Below are positions 8,552 through 17,199 of a stretch of 47,396 bases of DNA, piece by piece. Below the pieces are notes generated by a model. It was given only the letters and a program-made list of their open reading frames with translations. It was not told the DNA's origin and did not search any database. Source of the DNA: an uncultured Alphaproteobacteria bacterium (lineage in GTDB: Bacteria; Pseudomonadota; Alphaproteobacteria; Puniceispirillales; UBA1172); assembly GCA_937952245.1 (NCBI GenBank), contig CALFYS010000111.1:1-47396 (forward strand), written 5' to 3'. A program made the position numbers and the translations under genes. Position 1 is the first letter of the stretch, and each line of letters opens with the position of its first letter.

Positions 8552-10834
8552 TTAGAACCGACCACCAAATGAGAATTGGAATGTTTTTGTTTTGTCATAG
8601 GACTTTTCTTCCACAGGGAAGGCCCACATGAATGACATTGGCCCGATGGCGGTATCCCAAAGAAGACCATAACCAAGTGATGATCGAAGGCTTTCATCAT
8701 CAGCCCCGGTGACACCAGCGGGATAATCGGTATCCCAAACAGAACCAGCATCCGCAAAAACAGTCCAGCGCATCCCAAGGTCACGATCAAGACCCAAATC
8801 AGAGGTGAAGTTCAGGCTGGCAACATAGTATTTATTGCCCCCAACGGCTGAATTATCGCCAGAATCACGAGGGCCAATCCCCCCTGAGTCAAAGCCGCGC
8901 AATTGACGGCCACCGATAATAAAGCGAGATGAACGGGCCACTTTTTCACCCAAACCATCAATCACACCCGCACGGCCATCAACGCCGATCACCGCCCGCT
9001 TGAACAAGATCGGATAGAGGTATTGGCCACGTGCTTCTGATTTCAGATACGTGACATCACCACCAAGACCCGCAACGGTTTCCGTGATTTTCCACAAATA
9101 CCCTTCCCGTGGGTCAATGCGGCTATCGCGCGTATCTTTTGTGATGGAATAAGACACTTCAGAAATCAGCTGATTGCCCTCATCACCGCTTGCTGACGCT
9201 GCTTTTGTTGATGATGTTGTTGTCTTCTTTTCTTGAAGAACATAGCCAATGTTATGACGATAATCGCCATCCGCGCTAAACCCTGCGCCTAAATCAAAAC
9301 CGGTGGCTTCAATGGTAACACCTGAATATTTATTCTCTGTTTTGAACACATCGGCGCGGCCAAGCAGGTTGCGCTCAAACAAATAAGGTTCTGTTATGCC
9401 CAACCGGAAAGATGACCGTTTATCAGAGAAACTAGCGCTGGCGCGAGCGCCACGGCCTGTCCCTAAGAAGTTGTTTTCTCTGATCCCGATGGTGAATGAC
9501 GCCTGATCAAAGGTTGAATAGCCAAAGCCAATTTCGAAACTACCGGTGGTGGTTTCATCAACATCAACTTCAACAACAGATTGTTCAGAACTTGACCCGG
9601 GCAAGACATCAACTGAAACTTTTGAGAAATACCCAAGGTTGCGGATATTACGTTCAGACTGCGTTAACCGCAATTGATTGAAACTATCCCCTTCCACCAA
9701 ATTGAACTGGCGGCGGATCACGCTATCCATGGTGCGGTCATTGCCTTTAATATCGATCCGTTCAACATAATTGCGCTCGGCTTCACCAATATTGAGGGTA
9801 ATATCAATGGTCGTGTCTTCTTCGTTAAGATCAATTTCTGGGGTAATATCAACAAAGGCATAGCCCAGTTCACCCAATTTATTGGTCATGTTTGAAAGCG
9901 CCTGCTCCAGAATACGGACATCATATTCTTCACCGGTTACCAGCGGGCTATCCACCATCAACGCATCGGTATCAACGCCTTCAATCTCACTATTGACCGC
10001 AATATCAGCGATGCTATAGACCTCCCCTTCTTCGATCACAAAGGTCAGGACAAAGCCACTGCGGTCGGCCATCAATTCACCGGTGGCGCGGCTGACTTCT
10101 ACATTGGCATAACCGTTTTGCAGGTAGAACTGACGAAGTTTTTGCACATCAAGGTTCAGACGGTTGGCATCGTATTTGTCGTTCGGCGTGAACAGCACAT
10201 ACCATTTTGTTTCACGGGATTGAATCACACTTCTGAGGGCGCGGTCGCTGAACTCATCATTGCCGATAAATTTGATGGTTTTAATCTTAATCAATGGCCC
10301 TTCATCAACTTCAAAGACCAGATCCACACGCTTATCAGGCAATTCGATAATCTTGGGTTCAATCGTGGCGGCAAAGCGGCCGGATTGGCGATAAATTTCC
10401 ATCAAAGTTTCTTTGGCATCAAGCGCCAGTTTTTTGGTGAAAACACGGCGTGGCTTAATGCCAAGGAATTCAAGCAATTTGTCATCTTCGATAACGTCAT
10501 TACCTTCAATCGAGATGCGGTTGATAATGGGGTTTTCATCCACCGTGACCACCAAACGATCGCCGTTAATTTCAATATCAATATCTTCAAAAAGATTGGT
10601 CTGGAACAGGTTGCTGAGGGCTTTGTTCAAATCAGAAGACGTGACGGTATCGCCCACTTTAATCGGGGTATAAGCCAAGACAGTTTCCGCGCTGATCCGC
10701 TGGGTGCCCAGAACATCAATGGCGTTAATCACGGTCCCATCTGATTGGGCGCGGCTTTGCTCCGGCAATCCAGCGATCAGGAAGACCAGCAACGCGCTCA
10801 ATACAAATTTTATATTTCTCATTTTATCAACCAT
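8552..10834 (-). CDS. bamA: Outer membrane protein assembly factor BamA
   Basis: BamA is the core beta-barrel of the complex that folds and inserts outer-membrane proteins. After a signal peptide (hydrophobic core FVLSALLVFLIAG, cleavage near SRAQS), five POTRA domains span about residues 30-400. The Omp85 barrel follows. It has the LRGF version of the VRGF/Y loop-6 motif in RQLRGFDSGG and the typical C-terminal beta-signal ending FSFGGRF. The open frame extends to an ATG at 10888, but that start lacks a ribosome-binding site and would give an overlong n-region. The ATG at 10834, with GGGG six bases upstream, gives a normal signal peptide (760 residues). It sits between rseP and the Skp-like gene. 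Confidence 0.96.
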   Translation of the reverse strand: MVDKMRNIKFVLSALLVFLIAGLPEQSRAQSDGTVINAIDVLGTQRISAETVLAYTPIKVGDTVTSSDLNKALSNLFQTNLFEDIDIEINGDRLVVTVDENPIINRISIEGNDVIEDDKLLEFLGIKPRRVFTKKLALDAKETLMEIYRQSGRFAATIEPKIIELPDKRVDLVFEVDEGPLIKIKTIKFIGNDEFSDRALRSVIQSRETKWYVLFTPNDKYDANRLNLDVQKLRQFYLQNGYANVEVSRATGELMADRSGFVLTFVIEEGEVYSIADIAVNSEIEGVDTDALMVDSPLVTGEEYDVRILEQALSNMTNKLGELGYAFVDITPEIDLNEEDTTIDITLNIGEAERNYVERIDIKGNDRTMDSVIRRQFNLVEGDSFNQLRLTQSERNIRNLGYFSKVSVDVLPGSSSEQSVVEVDVDETTTGSFEIGFGYSTFDQASFTIGIRENNFLGTGRGARASASFSDKRSSFRLGITEPYLFERNLLGRADVFKTENKYSGVTIEATGFDLGAGFSADGDYRHNIGYVLQEKKTTTSSTKAASASGDEGNQLISEVSYSITKDTRDSRIDPREGYLWKITETVAGLGGDVTYLKSEARGQYLYPILFKRAVIGVDGRAGVIDGLGEKVARSSRFIIGGRQLRGFDSGGIGPRDSGDNSAVGGNKYYVASLNFTSDLGLDRDLGMRWTVFADAGSVWDTDYPAGVTGADDESLRSSLGYGLLWDTAIGPMSFMWAFPVEEKSYDKTKTFQFSFGGRF

Positions 10835-10897
10835 TGATTGCCCCAAACTTGTATTTGTCACGATTACTATAACGCTCTTAGTAATCATGGGAAAGGT

Positions 10898-11977
10898 TTA
10901 ACATTCAGCCATGAAAAGGCTGGATATATCAATAAACGTCACCGTCACAATTAATGTCAACAACAAGGCCATGCCCAAGCGCATAATCATATCTTGCGCT
11001 TTCAGGCTAAGCGGTTTGCCCATAATGGCTTCCAGTCCAAAGAACATCAGATGCCCGCCATCTAATGATGGCACGGGCAGAAGGTTCACCAGCCCTAAAT
11101 TGATGGAGATAATCGCCACAAACATGGCCAGACTGATCAACCCTTGGCTGGCGACACGGCCGGATATTTCAGCGATTTTAACAGGCCCGCCGATTTCCCC
11201 TTTATTAGCGTTCCCGCTGGCCAAACGACCAATCCCCCGCAACATCGCCAGCGACATGGTGAAACTATCCGTGCTGGCGGCAACCAACGCGGAAACAGGC
11301 CCCATTTGTTTGATCTCACCACCCATGGACATCACCCCAAGGCGGCCATAGGAAACCATCATGCATTTGTCTTCCACCACATCAGGTTTAATATCAAAAG
11401 TCATGACACGGCCATCGCGATCAATTTCAAGCATCACCGCTTGACCGGGGCTTTCAAAGATATAGGTTTTCAATTCACCAAAATCACTGACGCTTCGGCC
11501 ATTGACCGCGGTGATCCGGTCGCCGATTTTAAGCCCTGCTGTTTCAGCGGCGCTGCCTTCTTGCACCCCGCCAACCACAGTGGGGATGGTGACTTTGCCA
11601 TAGCCGATATAAACCGCTGTGATGATCACAATCCCCAGAATGAAATTAAAAATTGGCCCCATGGCCACAATAAAGGCTTTCGCCTTCAGGCTTGCTGATT
11701 GGAAACTGCCTTTGATGCTCATCGCCTCTTCGCTGGGGGCGCTGGCGGCGTTACTATCCCCCGCCATTTTGACATAACCGCCAAGGGGGATGACTGAAAA
11801 CTTCCAGCGGGTGTTATGGCGGTCGGTAAAGCCAAAGATTTCAGGGCCGAAACCAACGGAAAACACCTCAACCGTCACGCCTGAACGTCGCGCCGCCCAA
11901 TAATGGCCAAGCTCGTGGATAAAGACCACTGGAGTCAAGACAATCAAAAATGCCAAAAGGCTGAATCCAAATCCCAT
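10898..11977 (-). CDS. rseP: Site-2 protease RseP (membrane zinc metalloprotease)
   Basis: RseP-type proteases cut transmembrane segments, classically of anti-sigma factors in envelope stress and of leftover signal peptides. The 359-residue protein has the zinc-binding HELGH at residues 21-25 in the first membrane helix, a PDZ domain at about 120-200 (GLKIGDRITAVNG) and the third metal ligand in the LDGG motif (LLPVPSLDGGH) near residue 305. The last membrane helices follow. It is shorter than the two-PDZ E. coli protein, as is common in alphaproteobacteria. AGAGG precedes the ATG. It sits between dxr and bamA, linking protease and outer-membrane assembly. Confidence 0.96.
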   Translation of the reverse strand: MGFGFSLLAFLIVLTPVVFIHELGHYWAARRSGVTVEVFSVGFGPEIFGFTDRHNTRWKFSVIPLGGYVKMAGDSNAASAPSEEAMSIKGSFQSASLKAKAFIVAMGPIFNFILGIVIITAVYIGYGKVTIPTVVGGVQEGSAAETAGLKIGDRITAVNGRSVSDFGELKTYIFESPGQAVMLEIDRDGRVMTFDIKPDVVEDKCMMVSYGRLGVMSMGGEIKQMGPVSALVAASTDSFTMSLAMLRGIGRLASGNANKGEIGGPVKIAEISGRVASQGLISLAMFVAIISINLGLVNLLPVPSLDGGHLMFFGLEAIMGKPLSLKAQDMIMRLGMALLLTLIVTVTFIDISSLFMAEC

Positions 11978-11986
11978 GGGTATCCT

Positions 11987-13147
11987 CTATGATTGTTGCG
12001 CCAACCAAACCTGACAGGCTTGGCGGGTTTCTGTGTCTTTATTGATAATCGCGTCTAATGAGTTATGGTCATCAGAAGTGACGGTTTCAAGCATATCTTG
12101 GGTTAATCGAGCAATATCAAGAAACCCAATGCGGCGATCAAGGAAATAACCAACGGCCATTTCATTGGCGGCGTTTAACACTGTGGTGGCCAACCCGCCT
12201 TGCCGTAAGGCTTCACGTGCCAAGGCCAAACACGGGAAACGGTCATCATCAGGGCGATCAAAAGACAAATCGCTCATCATCGCCAAATCGAGTTTTTCCG
12301 CAGGCCATGCCAATCGTTCCGGCCATGCCATGGCGTAAGAGATCGGCACCCGCATATCAGCCGGGCCCAATTGCGCCAAAACAGACCCATCGCGATAATG
12401 CACCATGCCATGAACAACCGATTGCGGATGCACCAAGACCTGAACACGGTCTTCGGGCAGATCAAACAGAACCGCCGCTTCGATCACCTCAAGCCCTTTG
12501 TTCATCATTGTTGCGGAATCAACTGAAATTTTAGCCCCCATCGACCAATTGGGATGTTTGATGGCTTGTTCAGGGGTGATCGCCGCCAGATCAATATGCT
12601 GATCCCAAAACGGCCCGCCGGATGCTGTCAGCGTGATGTGATCAATATCATCGGGGTGATCCGTCGTCCACGCTTGGAAAATCGCGTTATGTTCGGAATC
12701 AACGGGCAAGATCACCGCCCCTGATTGCGCCGCCGCTTGTTTGATAATCTGCCCCGCGGTGACCAGCGATTCTTTATTGGCGATGGCAACGGTGCGGCCT
12801 TGTTCCACCGCTTTTAAGGTCGGCATTAACCCCGCCGTGCCTGTGACAGCGGAGATCACAAGATCAACCGGAATACTGGCCAAATCATTAAGCGCGTCCG
12901 CCCCCGCGCTGATGGCAATGCCTGAACCTGATAATCGTTCCGCCAAATCGGTATAACCTTCCGGATCAGCAATGCCGACATGATCAGGTTTAAAATGGAG
13001 CGCCAGTTCGGCCAAGGCTTCGGTGTTTGACCCGCCTGTTAAGACCGCCAAACGATATTGATCAGGGAATTTTGCAATCAAATCCAATGTGCTGCTGCCA
13101 ATAGAGCCTGTCCCCCCATAAAGCGCGATTGTTTTGATCTGTCCCAT
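11987..13147 (-). CDS. dxr: 1-deoxy-D-xylulose 5-phosphate reductoisomerase
   Basis: Dxr makes 2-C-methyl-D-erythritol 4-phosphate with NADPH, the committed step of the non-mevalonate isoprenoid pathway. The product feeds UppS two genes upstream. The 386-residue protein starts with the NADPH loop GGTGSIGSS. It has ANKESLV, the metal-binding LPVDSEHNA, the substrate region LTASGGPF, and HPNWSMGAKISVDSATMMNKGLE, all diagnostic. The ATG overlaps the cdsA stop by one base (TGATG). It is full length. Confidence 0.98.
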   Translation of the reverse strand: MGQIKTIALYGGTGSIGSSTLDLIAKFPDQYRLAVLTGGSNTEALAELALHFKPDHVGIADPEGYTDLAERLSGSGIAISAGADALNDLASIPVDLVISAVTGTAGLMPTLKAVEQGRTVAIANKESLVTAGQIIKQAAAQSGAVILPVDSEHNAIFQAWTTDHPDDIDHITLTASGGPFWDQHIDLAAITPEQAIKHPNWSMGAKISVDSATMMNKGLEVIEAAVLFDLPEDRVQVLVHPQSVVHGMVHYRDGSVLAQLGPADMRVPISYAMAWPERLAWPAEKLDLAMMSDLSFDRPDDDRFPCLALAREALRQGGLATTVLNAANEMAVGYFLDRRIGFLDIARLTQDMLETVTSDDHNSLDAIINKDTETRQACQVWLAQQS

Positions 13148-13944
13148 CAGACCACCCCAATAACCAGCACAAGATAAAGGAAGGGCAAGGCCAGCAAATA
13201 GCCATCAAACCGATCCAGAAACCCGCCATGCCCCGGCAAGATACGGCTTGAATCTTTGACATCATAACGGCGTTTAAACCATGATTCCAAAAGATCACCA
13301 CCAATCGACAAATCCGCGATAAACAGCCCCAACACACCGGTAATAATCGGGTCTTGCCCTAACACCATCCCCATGGTGGAACCCGCGATTGCGCCGGCTG
13401 AAACCCCGCATAACGCCCCGCTCCAGGTCTTTGATGGGCTGATTTTTTCGGCCAATTTTGGCCCGCCGATCATCCGCCCGCCGAAATAGGCCAAGGAATC
13501 CGCCGCGATAATCACCACAACCGCAAAGGCGATCCAACCACTACCGCCATCCATGCCAAGGATCATCACAATACTGAACAGGCAAAGACAAAGGGCGATG
13601 GCGATCACTTTTGCCACCCATAACCCGCAAAGCTGAATCAACACCGCCGCCGCCGCCACCATCACAAACAGCGCGAATTGCGCCATCACTTCAGGCATGA
13701 AAACAGCCAAAACCGCAGGCCCCGTCACCGCGGTGATCATGCCGCCATAAGAAAGTGAACCCACAGGAAATTTCAAAATAGACGCGATTTCAGTGGCCAT
13801 AATCGCCCCCGCCACCAGAACAATCGCCAAGGCTGGCCACCCGCCTCGATAAATCAAATAAATCAGAGGGATAAGAACAATCGCGGTGATCAGGCGGCTG
13901 GGCAAATCAGAAGGTTTGGCTGTTTTTTGATCAGTACGGGTCAT
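13147..13944 (-). CDS. cdsA: Phosphatidate cytidylyltransferase
   Basis: CdsA makes CDP-diacylglycerol from phosphatidic acid and CTP, the branch point for phospholipids, at the inner membrane. The roughly 265-residue protein has about seven or eight hydrophobic segments. It carries SKTWSGALCG and the CDS signature near the C-terminus (KRRYDVKDSSRILPGHGGFLDRFD). The frame could begin at a TTG at 13947, but the ATG next to it at 13944 is the simpler start. It follows the uppS stop within four bases and overlaps the dxr start. Confidence 0.96.
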   Translation of the reverse strand: MTRTDQKTAKPSDLPSRLITAIVLIPLIYLIYRGGWPALAIVLVAGAIMATEIASILKFPVGSLSYGGMITAVTGPAVLAVFMPEVMAQFALFVMVAAAAVLIQLCGLWVAKVIAIALCLCLFSIVMILGMDGGSGWIAFAVVVIIAADSLAYFGGRMIGGPKLAEKISPSKTWSGALCGVSAGAIAGSTMGMVLGQDPIITGVLGLFIADLSIGGDLLESWFKRRYDVKDSSRILPGHGGFLDRFDGYLLALPFLYLVLVIGVV

Positions 13945-13947
13945 CAA

Positions 13948-14703
13948 TTAGCCAACCGAAGATGTTGCCTTGACCTTAGTAAGAAATTCAGCCGTTGAAT
14001 CGCCGCCGAAACGTCTGTTTCTTGTGGCGTATTGATCAAGAATATCATCAAGAGTTTCGGTGGTGAAATCAGGCCAAAGCGGGGAGACAAACGCCATTTC
14101 AGCATAAGCCAAATCCCATAAAAGGAAATTTGAAATCCGCTGTTCGCCACCTGTACGGATCAACAGATCAACCACCGGCAAGGATTTTGTGTAAAGTTCA
14201 GATTTGATCAAATCTTCGGTAATGGCGCTTGGCTTTAACAGGCCTTGTTCAACCTTTTCAGCCAAAGCGACGGCGGCTTGGGTTAAATCCGCCTGCCCGC
14301 CATAGCCCAGCGCAATCGTCAGGTTCAGGCCGGTATTGGCCTTTGTTTTTTGTTCGGCTTCGGCCAATTGGTCTTTGATGTCATCGGCGAAACCCGTGAG
14401 ATCGCCAATCACCCGCAATTTGATGTTGTTATCAATCAAGGTTTGCATGTCATGGGTCAGGTAATGCCGCAACACAGCCATGATGCCTTTAAGTTCCAAC
14501 GAAGACCGTTTCCAATTTTCCGATGAAAACGCAAACAGCGTCAACCAAGACACCCCACGATCATGGGCATGGCGACTGATCTGCTCAATAATCTTTGAGC
14601 CATGGTCATGCCCCGTCTTGGTGGGCTTATTGCGTTGATAAGCCCAGCGACGGTTGCCATCCATGATGATCGCCAAATGATAGGGGATGGTTTGTTGAGA
14701 CAA
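13948..14703 (-). CDS. uppS: Undecaprenyl (polyprenyl) diphosphate synthase
   Basis: This cis-prenyltransferase makes the C55 lipid carrier for peptidoglycan and surface polysaccharides from farnesyl and isopentenyl diphosphates. Motifs are AIIMDGNRRWA (catalytic Asp15), TLFAFSSENWKR, and the C-terminal LIRTGGEQRISNFLLWDLAYAE. The open frame continues to an ATG at 14778 deep inside frr. The preferred start is a TTG at 14703, ten bases after the frr stop and preceded by AAGGA at good spacing. It gives 251 residues starting just before the first conserved block, as in the family. If so, this is one of the non-ATG starts in the window. Confidence 0.95.
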   Translation of the reverse strand: MSQQTIPYHLAIIMDGNRRWAYQRNKPTKTGHDHGSKIIEQISRHAHDRGVSWLTLFAFSSENWKRSSLELKGIMAVLRHYLTHDMQTLIDNNIKLRVIGDLTGFADDIKDQLAEAEQKTKANTGLNLTIALGYGGQADLTQAAVALAEKVEQGLLKPSAITEDLIKSELYTKSLPVVDLLIRTGGEQRISNFLLWDLAYAEMAFVSPLWPDFTTETLDDILDQYATRNRRFGGDSTAEFLTKVKATSSVG

Positions 14704-14713
14704 TTGAACTTCC

Positions 14714-15268
14714 TTAGACGGTTTTGATGTCAGCTTCTTTACTGGCGAGCGCGGCATCAATTTTGGCAACAAAATCATCGGTCAATTTCTGGATTTTCGC
14801 TTCCAGACCATGACGTTCATCTTCACCAAATTCGCCATCCTTTTCCATTTTACGCGCGGTTTCAATGGCATCGCGGCGAATGTTACGGATCGCGATACGC
14901 CCTTGTTCGGCGTATTTGCTGGCCACTTTAGCCAATTCAGCACGGCGTTCGGCGGAAAGATCAGGGATCGGCAAACGGATCAAATTGCCTTCTGTTTGAG
15001 GGTTCAGCCCCAAATCACTTTCACGGATCGCCTTTTCAACAGGGGCCACCATGCTTTGATCCCAAACCTGAACGGTCAACAATCGGGCTTCAGGGGCGGA
15101 AATATTGCCAAGCTGATTAATCGGCATTTTAGAGCCATAAGCATCGGCGGTTACCGGATCAAGCATACTGATTGAAGCACGCCCCGTTCTGAGGCCTTGA
15201 AAATCATTTTCAAGAGAGGCAAGCGCCCCTTCCATGCGGCGGGTGGTATCGCTGAGGTCCATTGTCAT
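14714..15268 (-). CDS. frr: Ribosome recycling factor
   Basis: RRF splits post-termination ribosomes together with EF-G. The 184-residue protein has the family's long three-helix bundle: an N-terminal helix ending in LRTGRAS, the small beta domain with YGSKMPINQL and APEARLLTVQVWD, and the C-terminal helices with RRDAIETARK and DDFVAKIDAAL. AAAAGGAGTTG lies just before the ATG. It lies 16 bases after pyrH, the usual pyrH-frr pair of bacteria. Confidence 0.98.
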   Translation of the reverse strand: MTMDLSDTTRRMEGALASLENDFQGLRTGRASISMLDPVTADAYGSKMPINQLGNISAPEARLLTVQVWDQSMVAPVEKAIRESDLGLNPQTEGNLIRLPIPDLSAERRAELAKVASKYAEQGRIAIRNIRRDAIETARKMEKDGEFGEDERHGLEAKIQKLTDDFVAKIDAALASKEADIKTV

Positions 15269-15284
15269 TTCTCAACTCCTTTTA

Positions 15285-16076
15285 TTATTTTTTATCTCTG
15301 ATCAAGGTGTATTTACCTTGATGCCGGAGAACGCGTTCAAACGCGCCTTGTTGTTCAATTGAAAACACCAACATCGGGATTGAATTTTCACGCGCCAATG
15401 AGATGGCCGAAGCATCCATTACGGAAAGGTCGCGCGATAACACATCCATATATGTCAGTTCATCATAACGTTCGGCTTTCGGGTCTTTTTCCGGATCAGC
15501 CGAATAAACCCCATCAACCCGCGTGCCTTTTAAAATCGCATCACAATTCATTTCAGTGGCGCGCAGGGCGGCGGCGGTATCAGTGGTAAAGAACGGATTG
15601 CCTGTCCCCGCCGCGAATATAACAACACGGCCTTTTTCCATATGCCGCTTAGCACGCCGCCTGATGTAAGGCTCACATACAGCGGAAATGGGCAGGGCAG
15701 AAAGAACGCGGGTGTAAACACCAATATCTTCCAGCGCGTTCTGCATGGCCAGCGCGTTCATCACCGTGGCCAGCATCCCCATGTAATCCCCTGTGGCGCG
15801 TTCCATTCCAGAAGCCGCCCCCGAAATCCCGCGGAAGATGTTCCCGCCGCCGATCACCAAGGACACTTCAACCCCATGGTCAATCACAGATTTCACTTCA
15901 CCCGCGACCCGTGCCACCATTTCAGGGTCAATGCCATAATTCAGCGACCCCATCAGGCTTTCGCCGGAGATTTTCAACAGAACACGTTTGTAATGAAACC
16001 CTTCAGGAGGGGTTAATGAGGTGGTTTGAGAAGAACGAGATTGGCCTGATATGGTTTCAGTTGTTGATGAAGCCAT
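15285..16076 (-). CDS. pyrH: UMP kinase
   Basis: UMP kinase phosphorylates UMP to UDP in pyrimidine nucleotide synthesis. It belongs to the amino acid kinase fold and is the bacterial hexameric type. Motifs are LLKISGESLMG, VIGGGNIFRG, AAGTGNPFFTTDTAA and TRVDGVYSADPEKDP. The 263-residue product has a Ser/Thr-rich extension of about 27 residues before the conserved start, with GGGAG upstream of its ATG. A 130-base gap carrying three hairpins separates it from tsf. Confidence 0.97.
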   Translation of the reverse strand: MASSTTETISGQSRSSQTTSLTPPEGFHYKRVLLKISGESLMGSLNYGIDPEMVARVAGEVKSVIDHGVEVSLVIGGGNIFRGISGAASGMERATGDYMGMLATVMNALAMQNALEDIGVYTRVLSALPISAVCEPYIRRRAKRHMEKGRVVIFAAGTGNPFFTTDTAAALRATEMNCDAILKGTRVDGVYSADPEKDPKAERYDELTYMDVLSRDLSVMDASAISLARENSIPMLVFSIEQQGAFERVLRHQGKYTLIRDKK

Positions 16077-16105
16077 GGCGCCGTCTCCCTTTACACCGTT
16101 AAGTC

Positions 16106-16190
16106 ATCTGATTGTTCAGATCGATGATACCAGCATACACGAAAACCATCATATATGCTGATATCTTTTTGGTCAGCAGAAAATTCTGCT
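16106..16190 (-). promoter_or_regulatory. Cluster of three hairpins between tsf and pyrH
   Basis: Read on the minus strand, three stem-loops follow one another in the 130-base gap. The first is AGCAGAA/TTCTGCT (16175-16190). The second is a 14-bp stem with two G-U pairs and a 12-base loop (arms 16152-16165 and 16126-16139). The third is ATCTGA/TCAGAT with a four-base loop (16106-16121). The wobble pairs are possible only in the minus-strand RNA, since on the plus strand they become A-C mismatches. No T-tract follows, so these look like processing, stability or translation-control elements of the tsf-pyrH mRNA rather than a terminator. The function is inferred. Confidence 0.5.
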
Positions 16191-16206
16191 TATTTGCGTT
16201 GCTGTC

Positions 16207-17127
16207 TTAGTTGCCTAATGTTGCGGCAACTTCAGCAGCAAAGTCTTCTTCTTCTTTTTCGATGCCTTCACCGAGGTTGAAGCGGGCAAAACCCGTCATG
16301 GTGATGGCGGTGCCAGCGTCTTTTGCGGCATTTTCGATCACCTGATGAACAGGGGTTTCCCCATCAACAACAAAGACCTGATCCAGAAGAACAACTTCTT
16401 TCAAGAACTTCTTCATGCGGCCTTCGACCATCTTTTCAGCGATCTCTTGCGGCTTGCCGGACTGCATGGCCTGATCAATCAAGATCTGGCGTTCTTTGGC
16501 CACCATTTCAGGGTCGAGATCATCGGCGCTGAGTGATGCTGGCGCGGCAGCGGCAACGTGCATAGCCAATTGCTTACCAAGAGCGGTCAACACATCGGCT
16601 GATGCGGCGCTTTCTAGGGCGACCAAAACACCAATCCGGCCAAGGCCTTCTGCGGCGGCGTTGTGAATATAGGTCACAACCGCGCCTTCAGAAACGGTCA
16701 GTTTGGTCATCCGACGAATGGTCATGTTTTCACCAATCGTGGCAATGTTATGGGTCAATTCATCAGCAACGGTACGGCCTGTCCCGGGGAAATCCATGCC
16801 GGAAAGCTGTTCGATGTTATCGGCATCGCCAGCAAGACCAGCAAGGCCAGTGACAAATGCTTGGAACGCATCGTTACGGGCAACAAAGTCTGTTTCAGAG
16901 TTCACTTCAACCAATGTGCCTGATGTGCCCGCGCTTGATGCGCCGACCAGACCTTCGCTGGCAACGCGGCTTGATTTTTTAGCAGCAGCAGAAAGGCCTT
17001 TCTTACGCAACCAATCAATAGCGCCATCAAGGTCACCATTAGTTTCGGTCAGCGCTTTCTTACAATCCATCATGCCAGCGCCTGTGGCTTCACGAAGGTC
17101 TTTTACGAGTGCAGCGGTAATGCTCAT
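16207..17127 (-). CDS. tsf: Translation elongation factor Ts
   Basis: EF-Ts is the nucleotide exchange factor of EF-Tu. The 306-residue protein begins with the UBA-like domain and its hallmark LREATGAGMMDCKKAL. The core then follows with VEVNSETDFVARND (the TDFV motif that contacts EF-Tu) and HVAAAAP. AAAGGA precedes the ATG. It lies 72 bases after rpsB behind a strong hairpin that probably lowers readthrough. Length and order are as expected. Confidence 0.98.
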   Translation of the reverse strand: MSITAALVKDLREATGAGMMDCKKALTETNGDLDGAIDWLRKKGLSAAAKKSSRVASEGLVGASSAGTSGTLVEVNSETDFVARNDAFQAFVTGLAGLAGDADNIEQLSGMDFPGTGRTVADELTHNIATIGENMTIRRMTKLTVSEGAVVTYIHNAAAEGLGRIGVLVALESAASADVLTALGKQLAMHVAAAAPASLSADDLDPEMVAKERQILIDQAMQSGKPQEIAEKMVEGRMKKFLKEVVLLDQVFVVDGETPVHQVIENAAKDAGTAITMTGFARFNLGEGIEKEEEDFAAEVAATLGN

Positions 17128-17156
17128 AATCCATATCCTTTGGGTTTGTTCAGCAT

Positions 17157-17186
17157 AAAACCCTCCGATTAAGACCTTAATCGGAG
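17157..17186 (-). terminator. Intrinsic terminator/attenuator between rpsB and tsf
   Basis: On the minus strand CTCCGATTAAG (17186-17176) and CTTAATCGGAG (17173-17163) form an uninterrupted stem of 10-11 bp with a GGTC tetraloop, followed by GG and four T. The short T-tract suggests partial termination, setting tsf expression below rpsB. A terminator in this gap is known for E. coli rpsB-tsf. Here it is judged by shape only. Confidence 0.6.
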
Positions 17187-17199
17187 AGTATGTTTAAAT

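Noticed and set aside
10118..10744. 208-codon open frame on the plus strand inside bamA
   Set aside because: It lies wholly antisense to a well-supported gene, has no recognisable domain or ribosome-binding site, and similar long antisense frames occur under most minus-strand genes here because of codon bias.
16126..16170. Plus-strand intrinsic terminator at the tsf-pyrH gap (stem followed by five T)
   Set aside because: No plus-strand gene feeds it, and on that strand the two wobble pairs become A-C mismatches; the structure belongs to the minus-strand RNA.
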